In this document: piece after piece, positions 1 through 8,458 of the stretch
Numbering within the stretch: the stretch's first letter is position 1
Layout of the letters: each line of letters opens with the position of its first letter
Source: Vibrio fortis
GTDB taxonomy: Bacteria > Pseudomonadota > Gammaproteobacteria > Enterobacterales > Vibrionaceae
Direction of reading: 5' to 3'
DNA: 64,000 bases
NCBI RefSeq assembly: GCF_000695685.1
Contig: NZ_JFFR01000005.1
Span: 91,047 to 155,046, forward strand
Notes under the pieces: generated by a model
Told to the model about the DNA's origin: nothing
Databases searched by the model: none
The model's input: the letters and a program-made list of their open reading frames with translations, nothing else
Program-made: the position numbers and the translations under genes

Positions 1-914
1 TGAAGCGTGTAATGGTCTGCAACTGGCACACCACGTTCATCAAGCTCAAGAGAGGTGTTCTCTAGACCAAGCTTGTCCGTATTTGGACGACGACCTGTTG
101 CTGCTAGCACGTATTCAACAGTGTTGGTTTCTAGTTCACCTTGCTTATTGATGAACTGGATTTCGACACATGGCTCACCGGATTCAGTGGTAATACGCTT
201 CATGCTTTCGATTTTTACGTCGGCATCTAGGTAGAACTCTTCATTGAAGGCCTTATCGGCATAAGCCATGATCTCTGGGTCGGTTACTGGGCCAACTTGA
301 CCACCCAGCCCGAACAGTTTGGTTTTTACACCTAAGCGGTGCAGTGATTGACCAAGCTCTAGGCCAATAACACCAGGGCCAAATACGGCAACGGACTCTG
401 GTAAATCATCCCAGCTGAACACGTCATCGTTAATGATTAGGCGGTCGCCAAGTTCATTCCAAACAGCAGGGTATGCAGGGCGAGAGCCGGTTGCGATCAC
501 AATGCGGTTCGCATTCACGATCGTATGCTCATCCACTTGAAGTGTGTTGTCGTCCAAGAACTTGGCATAGCCAACGATCTTGTCTTGCTCTGGGATTTCA
601 TCCACGCCCTCTAAAACAAAACCAACAAAACGGTCACGTTCACGTTTAACTCGGTCCATCACTTCGCGGCCATTGATGACGATTTCACCTTGCGGATGCA
701 CACCAAATGCCGGTGCTTTTTCGATTTGGTGAACACTTTCCGCTGCAGCAATCAGCAACTTAGAAGGCATACATCCAACTCGAGCACAAGTAGTGCCGTA
801 TGGGCCACCCTCAATCATCACTACACTGTCAGTGTGTGCTTTTGCAGCACGGTACGAACCTAGACCAGCTGTACCGCCCCCGATAACTGCGACATCTACA
901 TTGACTTGTTTCAT
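1..914 (-). CDS. Dihydrolipoyl dehydrogenase-like flavoprotein (C-terminal part beyond window)
   Basis: Translating the minus strand from the ATG at 914 gives a class I pyridine nucleotide-disulfide oxidoreductase, open through the left edge (about 304 codons seen; the family is usually 450-490 residues). A Rossmann FAD motif (VIGGGTAG, residues 10-17) is followed by the redox-active disulfide C43-ARVG-C48 before MPSK. A second Rossmann motif (GPGVIG) for NAD(P)H lies near residue 150. The disulfide excludes soluble transhydrogenase SthA, which lacks it. The active-site context ([12 protein letters not shown]) differs from that of the Lpd of the 2-oxoacid dehydrogenase complexes, so this is probably a separate Lpd-like reductase. 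It lies 200 nt downstream of the peroxiredoxin-glutaredoxin gene on the same strand, which suggests a role in thiol redox balance. The exact substrate is not known. Confidence 0.8.
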   Translation of the reverse strand, partial: MKQVNVDVAVIGGGTAGLGSYRAAKAHTDSVVMIEGGPYGTTCARVGCMPSKLLIAAAESVHQIEKAPAFGVHPQGEIVINGREVMDRVKRERDRFVGFVLEGVDEIPEQDKIVGYAKFLDDNTLQVDEHTIVNANRIVIATGSRPAYPAVWNELGDRLIINDDVFSWDDLPESVAVFGPGVIGLELGQSLHRLGVKTKLFGLGGQVGPVTDPEIMAYADKAFNEEFYLDADVKIESMKRITTESGEPCVEIQFINKQGELETNTVEYVLAATGRRPNTDKLGLENTSLELDERGVPVADHYTL

Positions 915-1114
915 AATAATTTCCCGCAATGGTTAAATTAAACGTAAACGAATCCCTCCAACTCCGATGATGTATTAAGAGTCAGGATGGTGACGTTTTG
1001 TGGTTTGTTTTATTAGGTTTAGCTTGTGACTGTGGATAATGCGAGCCACAAGCTTGATTCAACCCGATAGGGCTAGCCAACCCACAAGTGAGTGGGTTAG
1101 CCATTTAGCAGTGA

Positions 1115-1843
1115 TTAGCCTAGGAAAGCTTCTAGCTCTTCGCTACCACCGATGTGTTTACCACCGATGAAGACTTGAGGAACCGTAGAGCGACCAGAGA
1201 TAGCACGTAGGCTTACTGTTGTTGCATCTTTACCTAGAACCACTTCTTCGTAGTTTAGGCCTTTGTCGATAAGGTTCTGTTTTGCTTTCATGCAGAACGG
1301 GCAACCTGGTTTAGTGAATACAGTGATGGACTCTTGCTCTTTGTGCTCAGGTGCAATGTAGTTAAGCATAGTGTCAGCATCAGAAACCTTGAACGGGTCG
1401 CCTGGTACGTCTTCTTCGATGAACATTTTCTCTACCACGCCGTTTTTAACCAGCATGCTGTAGCGCCATGAACGTTTGCCAAAGCCAATATCGTTCTTCT
1501 CAACTAGCATGCCCATGCCGTCTGTGAAGTCACCGTTACCGTCTGGAATGAAGGTGATGTTTTCAGCTTCTTGGTCTGCTTTCCAAGCGTTCATTACGAA
1601 TGTGTCATTCACTGATACACACAGAATGTCATCAACACCATTTTCTTTAAATACCGAGTAAAGCTCGTTGTAACGCGGTAGGTGGCTTGAAGAACAAGTT
1701 GGTGTGAACGCACCCGGTAAGCTAAATACGATAACCGTCTTGTCTTTGAATAGCTCTTCTGTTGTAACGTTTACCCAAGCATCACCTTGGCGAGTAGGGA
1801 ATGTTACTTGAGGAATTGATTGACCTTCTTTAGATGCAAACAT
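1115..1843 (-). CDS. Peroxiredoxin-glutaredoxin fusion (Prx5/Grx hybrid)
   Basis: This 242-residue hybrid peroxidase reduces H2O2 and alkyl hydroperoxides with glutathione. The N-terminal Prx5-type domain (about residues 1-160) has the peroxidatic cysteine C50 in the motif [13 protein letters not shown]. The C-terminal glutaredoxin domain (about 172-242) has the CPFC active site after the sequence FTKPG. The fusion is known from Haemophilus and Vibrio, where the Grx domain recycles the Prx domain. The gene is divergent from oxyR, and a near-consensus OxyR site lies in the shared spacer, so peroxide induction is expected. The start ATG at 1843 is preceded by a purine-rich GGAAACC stretch on the minus strand. 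The family assignment is firm. Confidence 0.93.
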   Translation of the reverse strand: MFASKEGQSIPQVTFPTRQGDAWVNVTTEELFKDKTVIVFSLPGAFTPTCSSSHLPRYNELYSVFKENGVDDILCVSVNDTFVMNAWKADQEAENITFIPDGNGDFTDGMGMLVEKNDIGFGKRSWRYSMLVKNGVVEKMFIEEDVPGDPFKVSDADTMLNYIAPEHKEQESITVFTKPGCPFCMKAKQNLIDKGLNYEEVVLGKDATTVSLRAISGRSTVPQVFIGGKHIGGSEELEAFLG

Positions 1844-1955
1844 AATGGTTTCCTTAGAGATTACTTTTAATTTGGTTCGTATAGAGCTTAGCGTTTTTCC
1901 GCGCTCTGTTTCGTTTTGTTGAGCCCATTATTAGATAAATCCTTTGATAGCTCTA

Positions 1956-1992
1956 ATCGTTTGATGTTATGGTTTTGATAGGTATTTTCTAT
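1956..1992. promoter_or_regulatory. Predicted OxyR binding site between prx-grx and oxyR
   Basis: The known OxyR tetramer site is four tetranucleotides, ATAG-N7-CTAT-N7-ATAG-N7-CTAT. Here the sequence reads ATCG-N7-TTAT-N7-ATAG-N7-CTAT with exact spacing, matching 14 of 16 fixed bases. The right half-site (1978-1992) is perfect. It lies between two divergent genes, 57 nt from the oxyR start and 113 nt from the peroxidase start, a normal place for both autoregulation and activation. Confidence 0.7.
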
Positions 1993-2048
1993 TAAGAGCT
2001 TTCTTTTACAGGAAGTGCATTCTTTACACCTTAGGTAAGAGACCAATC

Positions 2049-2936
2049 ATGAACATTCGTGACTTTGAATACTTGGTGGCTTTAGCCGAGCATAAACATT
2101 TTCGAAAAGCCGCAGAGGCGTGCTTTGTTAGTCAGCCTACTTTAAGCGGTCAGATCCGTAAGCTTGAAGAGGAGATTGGATTACAACTGACTGAACGCAG
2201 CCCAAGGAAGGTGATTTTTACTGAGTCTGGTTTGCAGCTGGTGGAGCAGGCGAAGCGTATCTTGAATGAGGTGAAGACCTTTAAAGATATGGCGAGTGGT
2301 CATGGCGATGCGATGACAGGGCCTATGCACATCGGCTTCATTCCGACAGTGGGTCCATATATCTTGCCGAAGATTGTTCCTCACCTAAAAGAGCAGTTCC
2401 CAGATCTCGAGCTGTTTCTTCACGAAGCACAAACGCACCAACTCGTGAGTCAGCTAGAGGATGGCAAGCTCGATTGTCTGGTGTTAGCTGCGGTAGATGA
2501 GACAGCTGTTTTTAAAGAGATCGATGTTTACGATGAACCACTAAGTGTCGCGGTTCCATGTGACCATGAATGGGCGGAGCAAGATAGTGTCGATATGCTC
2601 CAGCTCAATGGTAAAACCGTACTCGCACTGGGTGATGGCCACTGTCTGCGCGACCAAGCATTGGGTTTCTGTTTCGCGGCAGGAGCAAGAGACGATGAGC
2701 GCTTTAAAGCGACCAGCCTAGAGACCCTGCGTAACATGGTTGCAGCGGGGGCGGGTATTACACTACTGCCAGAGCTTTCTCTGCCAGCTGAGAAGAAAAA
2801 GGATGGGGTATGTTACGTACCTGCGGTTAATCCAACGCCTTCTCGCCGTATTGTTGTGGCATACCGACCGGGTTCACCACTGCGTGGTCGATTCGAACAG
2901 CTTGCAGAAGCGATTCGCATACAACTAGAAAAATAA
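2049..2936 (+). CDS. oxyR: Peroxide-sensing LysR-type regulator OxyR
   Basis: This 295-residue LysR-family activator is closely related to E. coli OxyR. The N-terminal winged helix (about residues 1-60) contains the family signature VSQPTLSGQIRKLEEE. The regulatory domain has the two redox cysteines C199 and C208 in DGHCLRDQALGFCF, which form the activating disulfide after H2O2 exposure. The C-terminus keeps the RATSLETLRNM-like segment (here KATSLETLRNM) and YRPGSPLRGR. The ATG at 2049 starts the conserved MNIRDFEYLVALAEH. The C-terminus is somewhat shorter than in E. coli (305 residues). It is transcribed away from the peroxidase gene and converges on mrcA. Confidence 0.96.
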   Translation: MNIRDFEYLVALAEHKHFRKAAEACFVSQPTLSGQIRKLEEEIGLQLTERSPRKVIFTESGLQLVEQAKRILNEVKTFKDMASGHGDAMTGPMHIGFIPTVGPYILPKIVPHLKEQFPDLELFLHEAQTHQLVSQLEDGKLDCLVLAAVDETAVFKEIDVYDEPLSVAVPCDHEWAEQDSVDMLQLNGKTVLALGDGHCLRDQALGFCFAAGARDDERFKATSLETLRNMVAAGAGITLLPELSLPAEKKKDGVCYVPAVNPTPSRRIVVAYRPGSPLRGRFEQLAEAIRIQLEK

Positions 2937-2963
2937 CGTCTGAGAGCTTAAAGCTATAGATAA

Positions 2964-3000
2964 AAAGAGGGCTGATACTTATTAGGTATCAGCCCTCTTT
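2964..3000. terminator. Bidirectional terminator between oxyR and mrcA
   Basis: A perfect 15-bp inverted repeat (AAAGAGGGCTGATAC, 7-nt loop, complementary arm) lies between convergent oxyR and mrcA. The A-rich left arm and T-rich right arm allow it to work on both strands. Confidence 0.85.
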
Positions 3001-3020
3001 AATTGGTGCTTAGTGTTGGA

Positions 3021-5579
3021 TTAGAACAGCTCTTCTTCCGCTTCACCTGATGATGAGTAGATATCATCACCAAAGCGCTCGCTGATGTACTCAGTAGGCT
3101 CAGTGCCTTTTACAAAGTACTCAAACATCGAAGAACCATCGGACTTGTTGGTCAGGAGACCGGTATCTCTATCGATACGCACACGCACAATATCTTCTGG
3201 GATATCTTTGCGCTGTGCTGGCACATCTTTCAGAGCTAAGCCCATGAAGTCGACCCAAGCTGGTTGAGCGGTTTTAGCGCCAGCTTCTGCACCCGTGATT
3301 TGGTTCTTACCTAGGTTGCTGTTGTTCTTAGTGCGACCTAAGTTACGGTTATGGTTATCAAAACCAACCCAAACTGTTGCGACAATGCCAGGGCCGTAAC
3401 CACTGTACCATGTGTCTTTTGAGTCGTTGGTAGTACCGGTTTTTCCACCGATGTCTCGACGTTTTAGTGGTTGTGCACGCCAGCCTGTACCGTTCCAACC
3501 CGTACCTTCACGCCAGTTACCACCACCCCAGATGTTGCTGTACAGCATCTCACGAACTAGGAATGCATTCTGTTCAGAGATAACTTGTGGTGCATATTGC
3601 GTTTCTGCATCCACGTCTTGCTCTGCGAACTCGTCAGCAATTGGATCCGTTTCTAGAGTCGTTTCGCAATCTTGGTGACAAACCACTTTTGGTGATGCTT
3701 CAAACTCTACGTCACCAAATGGGCTTTCAACGCGGCTGATGTAGAAAGGTTCAACATAGTAACCGCCATTAGCAAATACCGAGTAGCCCTGTGCAACCTT
3801 CATAGGCGTTAAGCTGCCAGCACCGAGTGCGATGGTTTCAGAGCGAGGCACTTCATCAATATCAAAACCAAAGCGAGTCAGGTAGTTACGTGTATCATCT
3901 AAGCCCACTTCACGTAGTACACGTACCGCCATTACGTTCTTAGATTGCGCTAAGCCAATACGAAGACGAGTTGGACCCACATACGTTGGTGGAGAGTTCT
4001 TTGGACGCCACGCAGTACCTTGGCTCTTATCCCACTGGTTAATTGGCGCGTCATTAATCAGCGACGCTAGCGTTAAGCCTTTATCGATAGCCGCTGAGTA
4101 GATGAAAGGTTTGATACCTGAACCTACTTGACGGATTGATTGAGTCGCGCGGTTAAATTTGTTGTGAACAAAGTTAAAGCCACCCACCATAGAGAGCACA
4201 GCACCGTTGTCTGGGTTCATCGCAACAAACGCGGTATTTGCGTTTGGCACTTGGCTTAGACGCCAGTTAGTTGGTGCCGCATTAGCGATTTCAGTGGCCT
4301 CTTCACTCTCTTCGGTTGTCGCTTCTTTACCTGAGATCGCTTCGCTGCGTACCCAGATCTGCTCACCAACAGCTAAGATCTCTTTTGCGTTTGATGGGGC
4401 TGGGCCTTGTCGGTCGTCAGTTAGGAACTTACGAGCCCAGTTCATGCCTTGCCACTCAATCACGCCTTCGCCTTGGTTTTTAACCCAAACGTGAGCGCTT
4501 TGAGCATCTACTTTGGTCACGACTGCAGGTGTTAGATCACCATAGGTTGGTTGCGATCTTAGGTGCTTAACAATTTGTTCTTGTTCCCAAGCCGCTTGCT
4601 CGGTTTGCCACAGTACTTTTTCTGCACCACGATAGCCGTGTCGCTCATCGTAGTTAAGAAGGTTAGTGATAGCGGCGCGGTTTGCTGCATCTTGCAGAGT
4701 TGAATCAACCGTCGTGTAGACTTTCATACCTGATGTATAAGCGTCTTCACCGTAGCGTTCGACCATCCAAGCACGAGCTACTTCTGCGACATAAGGCGCG
4801 CTCAATTCGATCTCTGCACCGTGGTATTTTGATACTAACTCTTCAGCACGCGCTTCATCATACTCTTCCTGAGTAATGTACTTCTCATCCAGCATTCGGC
4901 CTAAAACTACATTACGGCGATTGGTCGCACGCTCTAGTGAGTAGATAGGGTTCATCGTCGATGGTGCTTTTGGCATACCAGCCAGCGTTGCGATTTCACT
5001 CAGGGTGAGATCCGGAAGATCTTTACCAAAGTAAACGCGTGCAGCAGCACCGAAACCATAAGAGCGGTGACCCAAGAAGATCTTGTTCACGTACAGCTCC
5101 ATGATCTCTTCTTTGCTGAGTAGCTGCTCAATGTGGATCGCAATGAAGATCTCTTTAATCTTACGCATGATCTTTTTCTCATTTGATAAGAAGAAGTTAC
5201 GCGCAAGCTGTTGTGTAATGGTACTCGCCCCTTGCTTTGCTGAGCCTGACATAGCAACAACAATCGCAGCACGAGTAATACCAATTGGGTCGATACCAGG
5301 GTGGTCGTAGAAGCGGCTATCTTCGGTAGCGATGAGTGCTTCAACTAGATGACGAGGGATTTCGTCGTAGCTGACAGGGTTGCGTCGCTTTTCACCAAAT
5401 TGAGAGATCAATTTGCCGTCTTGACTGAAGACTTGCATTGGCGTTTGAAGCTCAACATCGCGTAGCGTCGCGACATCTGGCAATTCTGGTTTTACGTAAT
5501 AGTAAAAACCAAAAATTGTACTGACTCCAAGAATCATGCAAACCAATGTAAATATGAATAATCGCTTTATGAACTTCAC
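3021..5579 (-). CDS. mrcA: Penicillin-binding protein 1A (bifunctional glycosyltransferase/transpeptidase)
   Basis: This 852-residue class A PBP polymerises and crosslinks peptidoglycan. One N-terminal membrane anchor (about residues 6-28) is followed by the GT51 glycosyltransferase, with motif EDSRFYDHPG containing the catalytic Glu and GASTITQQLARN. The transpeptidase has the catalytic Ser in GSGIKPF, the SKN motif, and KTGTTND. The insertion between the two domains (about residues 310-440) is the OB-like region typical of PBP1A. It is divergent from pilM, the arrangement conserved in enteric bacteria and vibrios. Start ATG at 5579 gives the expected short cytoplasmic tail. Family and gene assignment are secure. 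Confidence 0.96.
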   Translation of the reverse strand: MKFIKRLFIFTLVCMILGVSTIFGFYYYVKPELPDVATLRDVELQTPMQVFSQDGKLISQFGEKRRNPVSYDEIPRHLVEALIATEDSRFYDHPGIDPIGITRAAIVVAMSGSAKQGASTITQQLARNFFLSNEKKIMRKIKEIFIAIHIEQLLSKEEIMELYVNKIFLGHRSYGFGAAARVYFGKDLPDLTLSEIATLAGMPKAPSTMNPIYSLERATNRRNVVLGRMLDEKYITQEEYDEARAEELVSKYHGAEIELSAPYVAEVARAWMVERYGEDAYTSGMKVYTTVDSTLQDAANRAAITNLLNYDERHGYRGAEKVLWQTEQAAWEQEQIVKHLRSQPTYGDLTPAVVTKVDAQSAHVWVKNQGEGVIEWQGMNWARKFLTDDRQGPAPSNAKEILAVGEQIWVRSEAISGKEATTEESEEATEIANAAPTNWRLSQVPNANTAFVAMNPDNGAVLSMVGGFNFVHNKFNRATQSIRQVGSGIKPFIYSAAIDKGLTLASLINDAPINQWDKSQGTAWRPKNSPPTYVGPTRLRIGLAQSKNVMAVRVLREVGLDDTRNYLTRFGFDIDEVPRSETIALGAGSLTPMKVAQGYSVFANGGYYVEPFYISRVESPFGDVEFEASPKVVCHQDCETTLETDPIADEFAEQDVDAETQYAPQVISEQNAFLVREMLYSNIWGGGNWREGTGWNGTGWRAQPLKRRDIGGKTGTTNDSKDTWYSGYGPGIVATVWVGFDNHNRNLGRTKNNSNLGKNQITGAEAGAKTAQPAWVDFMGLALKDVPAQRKDIPEDIVRVRIDRDTGLLTNKSDGSSMFEYFVKGTEPTEYISERFGDDIYSSSGEAEEELF

Positions 5580-5726
5580 CGGATAATCCCTGATTAGTTA
5601 AGGCTGATAAGCAGCAAACCCTTGTACTCTAGACTAAAAACTTAGCTTTCGTTTATTAACGCTTATTTAACCAATAATCACAACCCCTATATAAGCAACG
5701 AAATGCTTGGCATGTCAGGAGCTGGT

Positions 5727-6752
5727 ATGGGTTCGTCATTAGTTACAGGTATAGATATAAACAATCACAGCATCAAAGCTGTGGTTTTAAAGCCCGTTGG
5801 AGAGTTATATGCCGTAGTGGGATACAAAGAACTGCCTATTACGGACGACATTTTCACAGATAACCACACCTTGGAGTATCAGAAAACTGTAAAGAAACTC
5901 AAAGAACTTAGGAAAGGCTTACCATTTGGCTGCCGTCATGCCGCTATTTCAGTCCCAGATAATACCGTGATTAGCAAAGTATTGCAGATAGAAAGTGACC
6001 TAGAAGACCGAGAAAAAGAGTTCTCTATCTATCAAACTTTTGCTCACCAATCACCTTTTCCGATTGAGGAGCTGAGCCTAGATTTCATTAAACTGGACGA
6101 TAAGCGATTTGGAAATGGCTCAACCACCAGTTATCAGGTTTATGCAACGCGCAAAGAAGTGGTGGAGAGTCGCTCCCAAGCGCTGACTAAAGCTGGTTTT
6201 CGTCCGGTTATGGTAGATACCCAAGCTCATGGGTTACTTCACATTTGGCAGCTGGCAACTCGGCTTTATCCAGAGAAGCAGAGTTGGATAATGATCGATA
6301 TTGGGGTCAATCAAACCTCACTTGGCCTCATTCCGCAAAGCGGGATTCCATTTTTCAAAGATATAGCCTTTGGTACTCAAGCGCTTTATCAGGCAGGCCA
6401 CATAGGGGAACACACGACTCCCTTTGCCTCTGCAGAGCAGACTCAAGCCTTTACCGTGAACTTGATCGAAAGGCTCAAACGCCAGTTTCAGCTCTACGCG
6501 TCGGCCAACTCTCTTCAAGCACTGAAAGGAATCTGGTTGATGGGAGAGGGAGCGGAAACTCCGATGCTTGCAGGGCAGTTGGAACGCCATTTTCAGCTCG
6601 CGTGTGAAACGCTTAATCCCTTAGCGCTCTTTGAGAATAAAGCCTCTAATAAACGCTATAAGGGCATGGACCGACATGCCTTTGGTATTGCGGCTGGCAT
6701 TGCAGTGAGTGGTGTGAAGTGGCAAGGAGTGAAGCATGTTGCATCAAATTAA
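5727..6752 (+). CDS. pilM: Type IV pilus assembly protein PilM (FtsA/actin-like)
   Basis: This is the cytoplasmic actin-fold component of the type IV pilus alignment complex; it binds the N-terminal tail of PilN. The first nucleotide-binding segment is TGIDINNHSIKAVVLK and the second phosphate loop is IDIGVNQTSLGLI. The start chosen is ATG 5727 (341 residues) because AGGAG at 5717-5721 is 5 nt upstream and the protein then begins directly at the actin-fold beta strand. An in-frame ATG at 5703 would add eight residues. It is the first gene of pilMNOPQ and overlaps pilN by 17 nt. In vibrios this complex serves natural transformation and surface attachment. Confidence 0.9.
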   Translation: MGSSLVTGIDINNHSIKAVVLKPVGELYAVVGYKELPITDDIFTDNHTLEYQKTVKKLKELRKGLPFGCRHAAISVPDNTVISKVLQIESDLEDREKEFSIYQTFAHQSPFPIEELSLDFIKLDDKRFGNGSTTSYQVYATRKEVVESRSQALTKAGFRPVMVDTQAHGLLHIWQLATRLYPEKQSWIMIDIGVNQTSLGLIPQSGIPFFKDIAFGTQALYQAGHIGEHTTPFASAEQTQAFTVNLIERLKRQFQLYASANSLQALKGIWLMGEGAETPMLAGQLERHFQLACETLNPLALFENKASNKRYKGMDRHAFGIAAGIAVSGVKWQGVKHVASN

Positions 6753-7335
6753 CCTTCTTCCTTGGCGTGATGAGCTAAGAGCACAGCACAAGAAACGCTT
6801 CATTCAATTGGTGATCTTAGGAACCTTAGTTGCGGTTATGGGACAATGGGCTATCGGGCATTACTTCCAACAAGAGAAAGCTCGTCAGCAAGCGCGTCTT
6901 ACCTATCTTGAGCAATATATCGGCCAGCTTGATAAACAGATTCGCTCTTTGAAAGTTGCGGAGCGTGAGCACAAAGCCATTTTAACTCGCCTAGATGTCG
7001 TTGAATCACTTCAGTCTGGTCGCAACAAAACCACGCACTTTATGAATCTGATGCCTGAATTGATTCCTGAAGGGGTGTACGTCGACAAGATCAAGATGAA
7101 TGGGCAAGAGATAGAGATGTCGGGTATCAGTGACAGCACAGCACGGCTCGCCACTATGCTCGATAACCTAGAACGTTCCGCCTCCCTCAGTAATGTTGAA
7201 ATGCACTCAATTGTGCACAATCGCAAGCGCTTTAATAAAGAATTTCAAACCTTTAAGGTCTCATTTGGCTTTGTCTCGCCCTCTATAAAACAGACGCGAA
7301 TACGAAGCAAGGCTCAAGAGGCGTCGCATGGTTAA
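6736..7335 (+). CDS. pilN: Type IV pilus assembly protein PilN
   Basis: This 199-residue inner-membrane alignment protein begins with the conserved cytoplasmic tail INLLPWRDEL (residues 4-13), the PilM-binding motif of the family. One transmembrane helix follows (about 24-43, LVILGTLVAVMGQWAIGHY). A periplasmic coiled coil and an alpha/beta domain pair with PilO. It overlaps pilM upstream by 17 nt and pilO downstream by 8 nt, implying translational coupling. The C-terminal basic tail is variable in the family. Confidence 0.92.
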   Translation: MLHQINLLPWRDELRAQHKKRFIQLVILGTLVAVMGQWAIGHYFQQEKARQQARLTYLEQYIGQLDKQIRSLKVAEREHKAILTRLDVVESLQSGRNKTTHFMNLMPELIPEGVYVDKIKMNGQEIEMSGISDSTARLATMLDNLERSASLSNVEMHSIVHNRKRFNKEFQTFKVSFGFVSPSIKQTRIRSKAQEASHG

Positions 7336-7921
7336 CCTTCAAGATCTCGATGTCGACGAAATCACTGAGTGGCCACTACTACCACAGATGTTGGTGATTG
7401 TTTTGTTGATGCTGGTTATTCAAGGTTTCGGCGCTTGGTTCTATGTGATGCCACTTAATGACGAACTTGAGCAAATGAAGCAGCAAGAGCAGACCTTAAA
7501 AACCACCCTTAGGATCAAAGCCAATAAAGTGGCCACTCTGCCTGCGTTACAGAATCAACTTGATGAATTGACCAGTCGCTACGATTACCTACTTGAGCAG
7601 CTTCCAGTTCAAAAAGAGTTAGCGAGTATGTTGGCCTCTGTGAATGAGCTCGGCTTAGACAACAACCTCACTTTTACTCGTATTGACTGGGGGGCGAAAG
7701 AGAACAAGGCTTTTCTGTATCGACTGCCTCTGAATATTGAGCTAACGGGTGACTACCATGAGATTGGGGACTTTTCTGCCGCTATAGCCAAGCTACCGCG
7801 CATTATCAGTTTTGATGATGTGACTTGGCAAAGAGTTAGCCAAGAAAGCAGTACTTTGCATTTCCGTGTTCGCGCATACACCTACCAATTCAAGGCAGAG
7901 GTCAAAGATGAGTCTCGTTAG
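7328..7921 (+). CDS. pilO: Type IV pilus assembly protein PilO
   Basis: This 197-residue partner of PilN in the inner-membrane alignment complex has a short cytoplasmic tail and one membrane helix (about residues 22-42, MLVIVLLMLVIQGFGAWFYV). A periplasmic coiled coil (about 45-95) follows, then a ferredoxin-like domain with the conserved NIELTGDYHEIGDF segment (about residues 138-151). It overlaps pilN by 8 nt and pilP by 14 nt. Synteny and the hydropathy layout make the call safe even though PilO sequences diverge. Confidence 0.92.
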   Translation: MVNLQDLDVDEITEWPLLPQMLVIVLLMLVIQGFGAWFYVMPLNDELEQMKQQEQTLKTTLRIKANKVATLPALQNQLDELTSRYDYLLEQLPVQKELASMLASVNELGLDNNLTFTRIDWGAKENKAFLYRLPLNIELTGDYHEIGDFSAAIAKLPRIISFDDVTWQRVSQESSTLHFRVRAYTYQFKAEVKDESR

Positions 7922-8426
7922 ATCGCTGCTGGTGCTGTTGATTGTTTCTACGGTCGTCGGGTGTAAGGCAAATCAAGACTCTTTAGAGGAGTTTGTTGTC
8001 CAGGTAGAGGCAAGAGCACGCAAAGACGTCGAGCAGCTAAGTCCTACTTCTGAGTTCATTGCCGCGCAATATCACCAAAGGACGCATCGTCCGCCATTTG
8101 AACTGCCCAAAGAGGCGTTGGTACTGACTCAACCCAAAGCGAAAAAAGATTGTTGGCAGCCAAATCGACGCAGTCGTACGGGCAAGTTAGAGAAGTATCC
8201 GCTGGAACAGTTGCGGCTCAAGGGAGTCATGGGCAGCGGCAGTCAAATCTCTGGTCTTGTTCAAACTCCCAAAGGAAGCGTCGTCAAGGTCCAGAAAGGC
8301 CAATTCATCGGCTTGAACAGTGGGCGTGTTACCAAAGTCACCAGTCAGTACGTATTGATTAATGAAACCCTTCCAGATGGTCTAGGTTGTTGGCATCGAC
8401 GCAATGTCCGCTTAGCTCTCAAATAA
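7908..8426 (+). CDS. pilP: Type IV pilus lipoprotein PilP
   Basis: This inner-membrane lipoprotein links the PilNO complex to the PilQ secretin. ATG 7908 is chosen because GAGG sits 7 nt upstream and it gives a clean lipoprotein signal: MSLVRSLLVLLIVSTVVGC, with the lipobox VVGC and the lipidated Cys at residue 19. A start at 7866 would place 14 hydrophilic residues before the signal. The mature part has an unstructured stretch with PPFELP and a C-terminal beta domain (LEQLRLKGVMG-like motif, then VQKGQFIGLNSGRV). About 172 residues, within the usual range. Confidence 0.9.
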   Translation: MSLVRSLLVLLIVSTVVGCKANQDSLEEFVVQVEARARKDVEQLSPTSEFIAAQYHQRTHRPPFELPKEALVLTQPKAKKDCWQPNRRSRTGKLEKYPLEQLRLKGVMGSGSQISGLVQTPKGSVVKVQKGQFIGLNSGRVTKVTSQYVLINETLPDGLGCWHRRNVRLALK

Positions 8427-8458
8427 ACCAACCACATGCCGTGGATAGAGATGTAGAT

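Noticed and set aside
7866..7907. Upstream start for pilP
   Set aside because: It would put 14 polar residues before a lipoprotein signal; ATG 7908 has a ribosome site and gives the lipobox at the right distance.
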